Positions 1-5,459 of a stretch of 5,459 nt of DNA are shown one piece after another. Each line of letters begins with the position of its first letter. The stretch's first letter is position 1. The translations under genes and the position numbers were made by a program. The notes below the pieces were generated by a model. It was not told the origin of the DNA. It was given only the letters and a program-made list of their open reading frames with translations, and made no database searches. Source of the DNA: an uncultured Lachnospiraceae bacterium (lineage in GTDB: Bacteria > Bacillota > Clostridia > Lachnospirales > Lachnospiraceae); the NCBI GenBank assembly GCA_902782655.1, contig CACZNY010000122.1:1-5459 (forward strand), given 5' to 3'.

Positions 1-1
1 G

Positions 2-1033
2 GACCAGCCTATATTAAAGGATCCGGGATATGTAAGGGAAGCTGATTATGTACTTGTAGAGTCTACATACGGTGACAGGCTTCACTCCGCCGAAAAGATA
101 GATTATGTATCAGAACTCGCCGGTATATTGGAAAAAACCTTTGCAAGAGGTGGGAATGTAGTCATTCCGTCATTTGCGGTGGGACGTACGCAGGAGATAC
201 TGTACTTTATCAGAGAAATAAAGCAGAAGGGGCTTGTGAAGGTAAACCCGGGCTTTAAGGTGTTTGTGGATTCGCCGCTTGCAGTGGATGCGACAGAGGT
301 CTTTCACAAAAACGGCAGGGAATGCTTTGATGATGAAGCTCTGGATTTTATTAATAAGGGAATCAATCCCCTTGATTTTCCCGGACTCTGTCTTGCGATA
401 ACCACGGACGAATCAAGGGAGATCAATGATATCGAAGAGCCCAAGGTCATAATTTCAGCCTCCGGAATGTGCGATGCCGGAAGGATAAGACATCATCTTA
501 AGCATAATCTCTGGAGACCGGAGTCTACGATCCTCTTTGTAGGATATCAGTCTGTAGGCACATTGGGAAGAGCTCTTGTGGACGGGGCTGAGAAAGTCAG
601 GCTTTTCGGTGAGGAAATCGCTGTTAAGGCTGATATAGCGAAGCTTATAGGAATGTCGGGGCATGCTGACAAGGCCGGGCTGCTTGACTGGATGAGGGGC
701 TTTGATAAAAAGCCGGAAAAGGTATTTGTAGTTCACGGTGAAGATACCATAACGGAGGTCTTTGCGAAGACACTGCATGAGGAACTGGGATATGATACAT
801 ATGCCCCTTTCTCCGGCACGATATATGATCTTCTCAAGGGAGAATTTGTTGTTGAGACTAAGGGCATCAGGATCGCCAAAGCGGAGAAGCGTACAGGCAA
901 TGCAGTATTTGACAGGCTTCTTGCCGCAGGCCAGAGGCTCATGTCGATTATCCGGAAGAACGAGCATCTGGCAAATAAGGATCTTGCGAAATTTGCGGAT
1001 CAGATAGATGCTCTTGCGGATAAATGGGGGTGA
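2..1033 (+). CDS. Beta-CASP metallo-beta-lactamase-fold RNA hydrolase (C-terminal part, cut by window start)
   Basis: The frame is open from the first bases of the window, so this is the last 343 residues of a larger protein. Bacterial members of this CPSF-like family are commonly around 530 residues, so the metal-binding HxHxDH motif should lie upstream. Visible in order: the ESTYGDR segment (from about nt 59), which marks the junction to the beta-CASP domain; PSFAVGRTQE (about nt 164-193); FVDSPLA (about nt 263-283); SASGMCDAGRIRHHL (about nt 455-499), with the motif B-type histidine; SGHAD (about nt 656-670), with the motif C-type histidine; and VVHGE (about nt 728-742), with the last metal-ligand histidine. 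Family knowledge predicts a two-zinc cytoplasmic nuclease acting on RNA; the exact substrate is not known for this subgroup. The stop is 2 nt before folA, so the two genes probably share a transcript. Family assignment is firm, specific role is not. Confidence 0.93.
   Translation, partial: DQPILKDPGYVREADYVLVESTYGDRLHSAEKIDYVSELAGILEKTFARGGNVVIPSFAVGRTQEILYFIREIKQKGLVKVNPGFKVFVDSPLAVDATEVFHKNGRECFDDEALDFINKGINPLDFPGLCLAITTDESREINDIEEPKVIISASGMCDAGRIRHHLKHNLWRPESTILFVGYQSVGTLGRALVDGAEKVRLFGEEIAVKADIAKLIGMSGHADKAGLLDWMRGFDKKPEKVFVVHGEDTITEVFAKTLHEELGYDTYAPFSGTIYDLLKGEFVVETKGIRIAKAEKRTGNAVFDRLLAAGQRLMSIIRKNEHLANKDLAKFADQIDALADKWG
1026..1033 (+). promoter_or_regulatory. Ribosome binding site deciding the folA start
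   Basis: GGGGGTGA overlaps the stop codon of the upstream gene. It matches the extended Shine-Dalgarno GGAGGTGA except for one A-to-G change that still allows a G-U pair with 16S rRNA. It sits correctly for the ATG at 1036. The in-frame ATG at 1024 overlaps this site and has no Shine-Dalgarno sequence of its own, so 1036 is preferred. Confidence 0.7.
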
Positions 1034-1035
1034 AT

Positions 1036-1536
1036 ATGATAGCCATAGCAGCCGTGGATAGAAATTGGGGAATAGGACTGAAAGGAAAACTGCTGGTGCA
1101 GATACCTGCGGATCAGAGGTTTTTCAGGGAGACTACGACCGGACAGGTGGTAGTCATGGGCAGAAAGACACTGGAGAGCTTTCCGGGTGGTAAGCCTTTA
1201 AGAGACAGAGTCAATATTGTTCTTACACGGGGGGGGAGCAGCCTTCCCGAAGGAGTGGAAGAGGCTCGCAGCATAGAGGAGCTAAAGGGATTCCTGGCAC
1301 GCTATGAGGATAAGGAAATATATTGCATAGGGGGAGCAGAAATATACAGGCAGCTTCTTCCGATGTGCGATGAGTGCTATATCACCAAAATAGACGAGAG
1401 TTACGAAGCGGATACATTTTTTCCTGATCTCGATGCAGATCCGGAATGGGAGCTTGTGCGCGACGGAAGCGAGGAGGAAGAGCAAACATATTTTGACCTT
1501 ATCTATCATTTCCTGAAATACAGGAGAAGAAGTTAA
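1036..1536 (+). CDS. folA: Dihydrofolate reductase
   Basis: The 166-residue product reduces dihydrofolate to tetrahydrofolate with NADPH in the cytoplasm, feeding thymidylate, purine and methionine synthesis. The length fits bacterial DHFR (E. coli 159). The N-terminus MIAIAAVDRNWGIG is typical of the family; an in-frame ATG at 1024 would add MGVN and lacks a ribosome binding site. Visible residues: catalytic acid Asp26 in IPAD (E. coli Asp27); MGRKTLESFP (41-50), the NADPH-binding GxxTxxS segment; Arg58, the probable glutamate-tail arginine (E. coli Arg57); CIGGAEIY (97-104) with the Gly-Gly cofactor loop; and ITKID...ADTFFP (116-130). The position of E. coli Trp22 is Val21 here. It starts 2 nt after the beta-CASP gene and is likely translationally coupled to it. 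A run of eight G at 1229-1236 lies in the coding region without breaking the frame. No thyA is visible in the window. Confidence 0.96.
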   Translation: MIAIAAVDRNWGIGLKGKLLVQIPADQRFFRETTTGQVVVMGRKTLESFPGGKPLRDRVNIVLTRGGSSLPEGVEEARSIEELKGFLARYEDKEIYCIGGAEIYRQLLPMCDECYITKIDESYEADTFFPDLDADPEWELVRDGSEEEEQTYFDLIYHFLKYRRRS

Positions 1537-1539
1537 AGA

Positions 1540-1568
1540 TTGCTGATTTTACCGTGCTATGGTAATAT
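1540..1568 (+). promoter_or_regulatory. Candidate sigma-A promoter for tyrS (extended -10)
   Basis: TTGCTG at 1540-1545 and TAATAT at 1563-1568 are separated by 17 nt, with TGG directly before the -10 giving the TGn extended -10 element. The -35 matches the consensus at only three positions and the -10 at four. It would give tyrS its own transcript with a leader of roughly 90 nt. The spacer 1537-1667 shows no T-box signature, although many Firmicutes tyrS genes carry one. Confidence 0.35.
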
Positions 1569-1667
1569 ATTCCGACTTATTACAGTAGGCCGAAGATATA
1601 GGGAAATGTCATTCCGGACGCTTAAAGTCAGATAATAAACTGTCGTTATTTAGAGGAGAATACAGAA

Positions 1668-2891
1668 ATGGAGATATACGAAGAACTTCAGGAAAGAGGA
1701 CTGATAGCCCAGGTTACAGATGAGAAGGAGATAAGAGAACTTATAAACAAGGGAGGAGCGCGTTTTTATATAGGCTTTGACCCAACTGCGGATTCGTTGC
1801 ATGTAGGACACTTCATGGCGCTGTGTCTTATGAAGAGGCTGCAGCTTGCAGGCAACAGACCTGTGGTGCTGATAGGAGGAGGAACCGGATATATAGGAGA
1901 TCCGTCAGGAAGAACGGATATGAGATCCATGATGACGCCTGAGACTATCCAGCATAACTGCGATTGCTTTAAGAAACAGATGGAACGCTTTATCGAGTTT
2001 GGTGAAGATAAAGCCATCATGGTCAATAATGCGGACTGGCTCCTTTCTCTCAATTATATTGATCTGCTCAGAGAGGTTGGGGCTCATTTTTCGGTAAATA
2101 ACATGCTCAGAGCCGAGTGCTATAAACAGAGAATGGAGAAGGGGCTTTCCTTCCTTGAGTTTAATTATATGATAATGCAGGCTTATGATTTCTGGTACCT
2201 GCATGAACATTATGGAGTAAATATGCAGTTCGGAGGCGATGACCAGTGGAGCAATATGCTGGCCGGTACGGAGCTTATAAGGCGGAAGACAGGTGATGAC
2301 TGCTTTGCCATGACCCAGACACTTCTCCTGAATAATGAAGGAAAGAAGATGGGAAAGACAGCGAAGGGGGCTGTATGGCTTGATCCCGAGAAAACCTCAC
2401 CATATGATTTTTATCAGTATTGGCGTAATGTAGATGATGCAGATGTAATGATGTGCTTCAGGCTTCTCACTTTCCTGCCCATGGATAAGATAAAAGAGAT
2501 AGATGCCTGGGATGAGGACAGGATAAACGAGAAGAAGGAACTGCTGGCGCATGAGCTTACAGAGCTTGTGCACGGCAGGGAGGAGGCTGACAGGGCACAG
2601 GAAACAGCACGGGGTATATTCTCCGGGAATCTGGATACGGAAAACATGCCGACTGCTGCTCTGGGAGAGAATGATTTTAAGGACGGAGCCGCCGATATCC
2701 TGCAGCTGCTGGTTGCCGCAGGGCTGTCTCCTACGAGATCGGATGCGAGAAGGCTTGTGCAGCAGGGCGGTGTTTCGGCGAACGATGAGAAGATAACGGA
2801 TTTCAGGAAATCGTACACTAAAGAAGAGCTGAAGGGCGGACTGGTGCTCAGAAAGGGAAAGAAGGCCTACCGCAGGGTGGTTTACAATTAG
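1668..2891 (+). CDS. tyrS: Tyrosyl-tRNA synthetase
   Basis: This 407-residue class I aminoacyl-tRNA synthetase activates tyrosine with ATP and loads it onto tRNA-Tyr in the cytoplasm. The start is supported by AGAGGAG at 1652-1658, 9 nt upstream. Visible motifs: YIGFDPTADSLHVGH (34-48), where HVGH is the HIGH signature; the tyrosine-binding residues Tyr167, Gln171 and Asp174 in YMIMQAYDF; GGDDQW (189-194), a variant of the common GGSDQW; and KMGKT (227-231), the KMSKS-loop form usual in TyrRS. About residues 342-405 form the C-terminal S4 RNA-binding domain (SDARRLVQQGGVS). Length and domain order match complete bacterial TyrRS (E. coli 424), and nothing looks broken. It stands alone between two spacers and is probably its own transcription unit. 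Assignment is very secure. Confidence 0.98.
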   Translation: MEIYEELQERGLIAQVTDEKEIRELINKGGARFYIGFDPTADSLHVGHFMALCLMKRLQLAGNRPVVLIGGGTGYIGDPSGRTDMRSMMTPETIQHNCDCFKKQMERFIEFGEDKAIMVNNADWLLSLNYIDLLREVGAHFSVNNMLRAECYKQRMEKGLSFLEFNYMIMQAYDFWYLHEHYGVNMQFGGDDQWSNMLAGTELIRRKTGDDCFAMTQTLLLNNEGKKMGKTAKGAVWLDPEKTSPYDFYQYWRNVDDADVMMCFRLLTFLPMDKIKEIDAWDEDRINEKKELLAHELTELVHGREEADRAQETARGIFSGNLDTENMPTAALGENDFKDGAADILQLLVAAGLSPTRSDARRLVQQGGVSANDEKITDFRKSYTKEELKGGLVLRKGKKAYRRVVYN

Positions 2892-2931
2892 AGCTGACTG
2901 TGTTATCTTTGTAACTCGGCATCTTCAGAAA

Positions 2932-2955
2932 GTGCAGCAGGCAGATTCTGTGCAC
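2932..2955. repeat. Bulged inverted repeat in the tyrS-transporter spacer
   Basis: GTGCA (2932-2936) pairs with TGCAC (2951-2955), and CAG (2938-2940) with CTG (2948-2950), leaving one bulged G and a 7-nt loop. It begins 40 nt after the tyrS stop. There is no T-run behind it, so it is not a standard terminator. It is the first of four inverted repeats in this spacer. Confidence 0.4.
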
Positions 2956-2970
2956 CGGGTATATTTGCTT

Positions 2971-3006
2971 TGAAATCCTGGCAAGGCATTTAAAGCCTGG
3001 ATTTCA
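2971..3006. repeat. Long bulged hairpin after tyrS
   Basis: TGAAATCC (2971-2978) and GGATTTCA (2999-3006) are perfect complements. Inside them AGGC (2984-2987) pairs with GCCT (2995-2998) around the loop ATTTAAA, leaving a 5-nt bulge TGGCA on the left arm: twelve base pairs in all. It could end the tyrS transcript or belong to a structured leader, but no U-tract follows on either strand, so a classical rho-independent terminator is not supported. Confidence 0.5.
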
Positions 3007-3023
3007 TGCATGAGAGGGCGCTG

Positions 3024-3057
3024 AACAGCCGACAGCTGTTTGTTCGGCATCGGCTGT
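3024..3057. repeat. Two mutually exclusive hairpins upstream of the transporter operon
   Basis: ACAGCCGA (3025-3032) pairs perfectly with TCGGCTGT (3050-3057). The same left arm can instead form AACAGC (3024-3029) with GCTGTT (3035-3040) around a 5-nt loop. TCGGC occurs twice (3044-3048 and 3050-3054), giving a further option for GCCGA. Competing pairings of one arm are seen in attenuators and riboswitches, but no terminator U-tract follows, so function is open. Confidence 0.45.
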
Positions 3058-3075
3058 AGTAAAACGAAGACACAC

Positions 3076-3106
3076 TTGGCAAGGTTTTTCGCGAGCTTAG
3101 TGTACT
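3076..3106 (+). promoter_or_regulatory. Weak candidate promoter of the ABC transporter operon
   Basis: TTGGCA at 3076-3081 matches the -35 consensus at five of six positions. The best -10 choices, TAGTGT (3098-3103, spacing 16) and TGTACT (3101-3106, spacing 19), are poor, and both lie inside the first operator-like palindrome. If this is the promoter, a protein bound there would block RNA polymerase. Confidence 0.25.
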
Positions 3107-3140
3107 ACCGTTTACTGATCTTAGTACACTACCGTTAACT
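3093..3140. repeat. Tandem 24-bp repeat with two operator-like palindromes
   Basis: Two abutting 24-bp units, 3093-3116 and 3117-3140, agree at 20 of 24 positions. Each carries a palindrome: TAGTGTACTA at 3098-3107 and TAGTACACTA at 3122-3131. The two 10-mers are also exact reverse complements of each other. Two of the four differences are the central dinucleotide (GT versus AC), leaving TAGT and ACTA unchanged in both. That is the pattern of two sites for a dimeric DNA-binding regulator, centred 24 bp apart. The second unit ends 26 nt before the transporter start codon. The regulator is not encoded in this window. Confidence 0.6.
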
Positions 3141-3150
3141 TAGAGGTTAG

Positions 3151-3156
3151 AGGAGG
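3151..3156 (+). promoter_or_regulatory. Strong ribosome binding site of the binding-protein gene
   Basis: AGGAGG is a perfect Shine-Dalgarno core 10 nt before the ATG at 3167. It lies at the end of a short direct repeat (TTAGAGG at 3140-3146 and 3147-3153). It is the strongest ribosome binding site in the transporter operon, fitting the need for excess binding protein over membrane components. Confidence 0.8.
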
Positions 3157-3166
3157 AAAGGCAGGC

Positions 3167-3958
3167 ATGTACAGAAGAATAGCGGCGCTGGTTCTTTCAG
3201 CGGTCATGATAACAGGAACACTTACAGGCTGTGGTAAAAGCAGCAGTGCATCCGGGGGGGATGTTGACTATATCAAAGCAAAGGGGACGCTTATAGTCGG
3301 GATTACGGATTTTGCCCCAATGGACTATCAGGATGACAGCGGTGAATGGGTAGGATTCGATGCGGATCTGGCCAGGAAGGTCGGAGAGGATCTTGGCGTA
3401 GAAGTACAGTTTACCGAGATAGACTGGGATAACAAGATCCTTGAGCTTGATAACAAGAGTATTGATGTAGTATGGAATGGAATGACTCTTACAGACGAGG
3501 TGGCGTCGGCAATGGCATGTACCAAGCCGTATCTTAATAACGCGCAGACTGTAGTCGTGAAGGCGGATGTGGCATCCAAATATTCTACGATGGATAGTAT
3601 CCAGGGACTTACCTTTGCCGTAGAAGCAGGCTCCGCCGGGGAAGAGGTTGCCAATGATATGGGGCTGGAGCATACTTCTGTTACTTCGCAGGCAGATACA
3701 TTGATGGAGGTCGAGGCTGGAACCTCGGATGCATCGATAATCGATCTTTTGATGGCAGGAGCCATGGTCGGAGAGGGAACAAGCTATGATGACCTTACGC
3801 ATACCGTGGATCTTACTACGGAGGAATATGTTGTGGGATGCAGGAAGGGCTCTGATCTGGCTGCGTTTATAGATGATGAGATAAAGAAGTATACTGATGA
3901 CGGAAGCATAGAGACCATAGCCGAGAAGTATGGGGTGCAGGAGGCTCTGGTAAAGTAG
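3167..3958 (+). CDS. ABC importer substrate-binding lipoprotein, family 3 (polar amino acid type)
   Basis: The 263-residue product begins with a lipoprotein signal: MYRR, a hydrophobic stretch (residues 5-19) and the lipobox LTGC with Cys22 as lipidation site. It would be anchored outside the membrane. The mature part follows the SBP_bac_3 plan: TLIVGITDFAPMDY (41-54), WVGFDADLA (61-69), IDWDNKI (85-91) with Trp87 at the position of an aromatic ligand clamp, IDVVWNGMTLTDE (99-111), and Asp193 where E. coli GlnH has its amino-group-binding aspartate. By my alignment the conserved carboxylate-binding arginine after TDE (GlnH Arg75) is Val112. The family binds glutamine, histidine, arginine, cystine or related solutes; the substrate here cannot be named. 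It is the first gene of the operon, behind a strong ribosome binding site and operator-like repeats. Confidence 0.92.
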   Translation: MYRRIAALVLSAVMITGTLTGCGKSSSASGGDVDYIKAKGTLIVGITDFAPMDYQDDSGEWVGFDADLARKVGEDLGVEVQFTEIDWDNKILELDNKSIDVVWNGMTLTDEVASAMACTKPYLNNAQTVVVKADVASKYSTMDSIQGLTFAVEAGSAGEEVANDMGLEHTSVTSQADTLMEVEAGTSDASIIDLLMAGAMVGEGTSYDDLTHTVDLTTEEYVVGCRKGSDLAAFIDDEIKKYTDDGSIETIAEKYGVQEALVK

Positions 3959-3961
3959 AGG

Positions 3962-4618
3962 ATGTTCCTTAATGTAACCCTTACCTTATTTGGGGGATTT
4001 CTTCATACAATAAAGCTTTTTGTACTTACGCTTCTTTTTTCACTGCCTTTGGGACTTTTGATCAGCTTTGGATCCATGTCGAGGATCAGGGCGATAAAGG
4101 CGCCCGTTCGGTTTGTGATATGGGTCATCAGGGGAACTCCGCTGATGCTGCAGCTTTTAGTCATGTATTACGGACCCGGGATAATTCTTCAGGCAAATGT
4201 ATGGGGAGCCGGGGACGGAGGCCGGTTTGCAGCTGCACTTGTGGCTTTTGTGATAAATTATTCCTGCTACTTTTCAGAGATATACAGGGGGGGTATACAA
4301 TCGATCCCCATAGGTCAGTATGAGGCAGGACAGGTATTGGGGATGACCCGTTTCCAGATCTTTTTCAGGATCATTTTGCTGCAGGTGATCAAGAGGATAG
4401 TTCCTCCGATCTCCAATGAGATAATCACTCTGGTAAAGGATACGTCTTTAGCGAGAGTCATAGCCGTATATGAGATCATATGGGAAGGGCAGTCCTTTAT
4501 AAAAAGCGCGGGCATTATCTGGCCGTTGTTTTATACGGGGGTATTCTATCTCCTGTTTTCCGGATTGCTGACCATACTTTTCGGACAGATAGAAAAGAAG
4601 CTGTCATATTTCAGGTAG
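3962..4618 (+). CDS. ABC importer permease, His/Gln/Arg/opine family
   Basis: This 218-residue integral membrane protein is the translocation subunit of the polar amino acid importer. Hydrophobic segments at roughly residues 13-37, 49-70, 86-104, 140-157 (weaker) and 184-208 suggest about five membrane spans, as usual for the family. [10 protein letters not shown] (57-66) is a typical family stretch. The cytoplasmic EAA loop that docks the ATPase is at 119-142 ([17 protein letters not shown] onwards, with Glu121, Ala122 and Gly127), followed by the conserved PPISNEI and VKDTSLA. Only one permease is encoded, so a homodimer is expected. The ATG is 3 nt after the binding-protein stop; AGAGG directly abuts it and the better AGGAGG (3939-3944) is 17 nt away, so translation probably depends on coupling. 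It is in the same frame as the upstream gene, separated only by TAG AGG. A G7 run lies at 4287-4293. Confidence 0.94.
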   Translation: MFLNVTLTLFGGFLHTIKLFVLTLLFSLPLGLLISFGSMSRIRAIKAPVRFVIWVIRGTPLMLQLLVMYYGPGIILQANVWGAGDGGRFAAALVAFVINYSCYFSEIYRGGIQSIPIGQYEAGQVLGMTRFQIFFRIILLQVIKRIVPPISNEIITLVKDTSLARVIAVYEIIWEGQSFIKSAGIIWPLFYTGVFYLLFSGLLTILFGQIEKKLSYFR

Positions 4619-4623
4619 ATCCC

Positions 4624-5403
4624 ATGGCCATACTTAATGTAAGCAATTTGAAAAAAAGCTTTGCGGATACGGAAGTCCTGCATGACATAAGCTTCAGTAT
4701 GGAAGAGGGGGAGACCGTCACCATCATAGGGTCTTCCGGCTCGGGAAAGACAACGCTCCTTAGATGTCTGAATTTCCTGGAGGTGCCTGATTCGGGAGTG
4801 ATAAAGGTGAGGGACAGGGTGCTCTTTGACGGAAGCACTTCCGGCTCAATGTCTGACGAAGCTATCAGGAAGAGAAGGCTTCATTTTGGACTGGTGTTTC
4901 AATCCTTTAATCTTTTCCCGCAGTATACGGCTCTTGAGAATGTATCGCTTGCGCCGACTCTGCTCGTAAAGGGGAAGGGGAACTCCGGTGTGGCGGAGAT
5001 AGAGGAAAGGGCGAAGAAGCTTCTCGATGAGATGGGGCTTTCTGACAGAATGGGAAACTATCCGCATGAGCTTTCAGGCGGACAGCAGCAAAGGGTAGCT
5101 ATAGCGAGAGCTCTTGCCCTCAATCCCGATATACTTTGCTTTGATGAGCCTACTTCGGCGCTGGATCCCGAGCTTACCGGTGAGGTTTTGAGGGTGATCA
5201 AGAGTCTTTCGCAAAACCATACTACAATGATAATAGTCACTCATGAAATGTCCTTTGCGCATGATGTTTCGGATAAGATAATCTTCATGGATAAAGGGGT
5301 CATAGCGGAGGAAGGGACTCCGGATGAGGTTATAGATAATCCGAAGAACGACAGGACGATACAGTTTTTATCAAATTATAACGGCGGAAGGCAGCAGCAA
5401 TGA
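4624..5403 (+). CDS. ABC importer ATPase, polar amino acid type (GlnQ/HisP-like)
   Basis: The 259-residue cytoplasmic ATPase powers the importer. All nucleotide-binding motifs are intact: Walker A GSSGSGKT (36-43), Q-loop with Gln93 in [10 protein letters not shown], signature LSGGQQQR (150-157), Walker B ILCFDE (170-175) with catalytic Glu175, D-loop SALD (178-181) and switch His207 in THE. TVTIIG and the [13 protein letters not shown] stretch are typical of amino acid importers. I chose ATG 4624 because [13 protein letters not shown] is the family's normal N-terminus and AGG at 4613-4615 lies 8 nt upstream. The same frame stays open back to an ATG at 4480, but that would add 48 residues encoded inside the permease gene. 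The gap to the permease stop is 5 nt. The short tail GGRQQQ ends the protein, and no extra C-terminal domain is present. Confidence 0.96.
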   Translation: MAILNVSNLKKSFADTEVLHDISFSMEEGETVTIIGSSGSGKTTLLRCLNFLEVPDSGVIKVRDRVLFDGSTSGSMSDEAIRKRRLHFGLVFQSFNLFPQYTALENVSLAPTLLVKGKGNSGVAEIEERAKKLLDEMGLSDRMGNYPHELSGGQQQRVAIARALALNPDILCFDEPTSALDPELTGEVLRVIKSLSQNHTTMIIVTHEMSFAHDVSDKIIFMDKGVIAEEGTPDEVIDNPKNDRTIQFLSNYNGGRQQQ

Positions 5404-5413
5404 GCCGGGAGCT

Positions 5414-5459
5414 GTCAGGCATTGTATTACGGCGGAGCCGCATAAAGTAACAGCCTGAC
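5414..5459. terminator. Inverted repeat after the transporter operon, possible terminator cut by window end
   Basis: GTCAGGC (5414-5420) and GCCTGAC (5453-5459) are perfect complements. TGT (5423-5425) can add to the stem with ACA (5450-5452), and inside lies a small hairpin CGGC-GGA-GCCG (5430-5440). It begins 11 nt after the ATPase stop. The window stops at the last stem base, so a following T-run cannot be seen; it may be a terminator or a structured leader of the next gene. Confidence 0.45.

Noticed and set aside
455..967. Minus-strand open frame of 170 residues opposite the beta-CASP gene
   Set aside because: It lies entirely over conserved beta-CASP motifs of the + strand and shows no domain of its own, so it is a shadow frame.
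1024..1035. Upstream ATG of folA adding MGVN
   Set aside because: It overlaps the Shine-Dalgarno sequence serving ATG 1036, has none of its own, and family members begin at the MIAIAAVD position.
1549..1565. TTACCG-TGCTA-TGGTAA hairpin 13 nt after folA as a terminator
   Set aside because: The stem has only six pairs including a G-T wobble and is followed by no T-run; it also overlaps the better-supported extended -10 promoter.
1537..1667. T-box tRNA-sensing leader in front of tyrS
   Set aside because: The 131-nt spacer is short for a T-box, and no AGGGTGGNACCGCG-like antiterminator sequence or terminator with a U-tract is visible.
2414..2818. Minus-strand open frame of 134 residues within tyrS
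   Set aside because: It is low-complexity Ser/Ala-rich sequence with no recognisable domain, opposite a highly conserved gene, as expected of a shadow frame.
3093..3140. Start of a CRISPR array
   Set aside because: There are only two imperfect, directly abutting units with no spacers between them and no cas genes nearby.
4480..4623. 48-residue N-terminal extension of the ATPase overlapping the permease
   Set aside because: The segment is an out-of-frame reading of the permease gene; the family N-terminus and a suitable ribosome binding site are at 4624.

Overview
The window looks like ordinary chromosomal sequence from a Gram-positive anaerobe of the Clostridia, most plausibly a Lachnospiraceae-type bacterium. 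This rests on purine-rich Shine-Dalgarno sequences, heavy use of ATA, AGA and AGG codons, a lipoprotein-type substrate-binding protein, and protein variants such as a DHFR starting MIAIAAVDRNWGIG. The taxonomic call is an inference from style, not from a marker gene. All five genes lie on the + strand.

Layout: (1) 2-1033 is the C-terminal part of a beta-CASP metallo-beta-lactamase-fold RNA-processing-type hydrolase, cut by the window start. (2) 1036-1536 is dihydrofolate reductase (folA), starting 2 nt after the hydrolase stop and almost certainly cotranscribed with it. (3) 1537-1667 is a short spacer with a possible extended -10 promoter and a clear ribosome binding site; no T-box signature is visible in it. 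(4) 1668-2891 is a complete tyrosyl-tRNA synthetase (tyrS). (5) 2892-3166 is a 275-bp spacer unusually rich in inverted repeats. It ends in two perfectly abutting 24-bp tandem units, each holding a TAGT-N2-ACTA palindrome, just upstream of the next gene. (6) 3167-5403 is a three-gene polar amino acid-type ABC importer operon: lipoprotein binding protein, single permease and ATPase, separated by 3 and 5 nt. (7) 5404-5459 holds the two arms of an inverted repeat that runs into the window end and may be the operon terminator.

How the genes work together: the binding protein would capture a small polar solute outside the membrane and deliver it to a permease dimer driven by the ATPase. The binding protein keeps the family-3 fold but lacks the arginine that normally holds the amino acid alpha-carboxylate, so its ligand is uncertain. 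folA and tyrS are housekeeping functions in folate metabolism and translation. I do not see a defence system, mobile element, CRISPR array or other exotic locus. The most interesting part is the structured spacer and duplicated operator-like site in front of the transporter.
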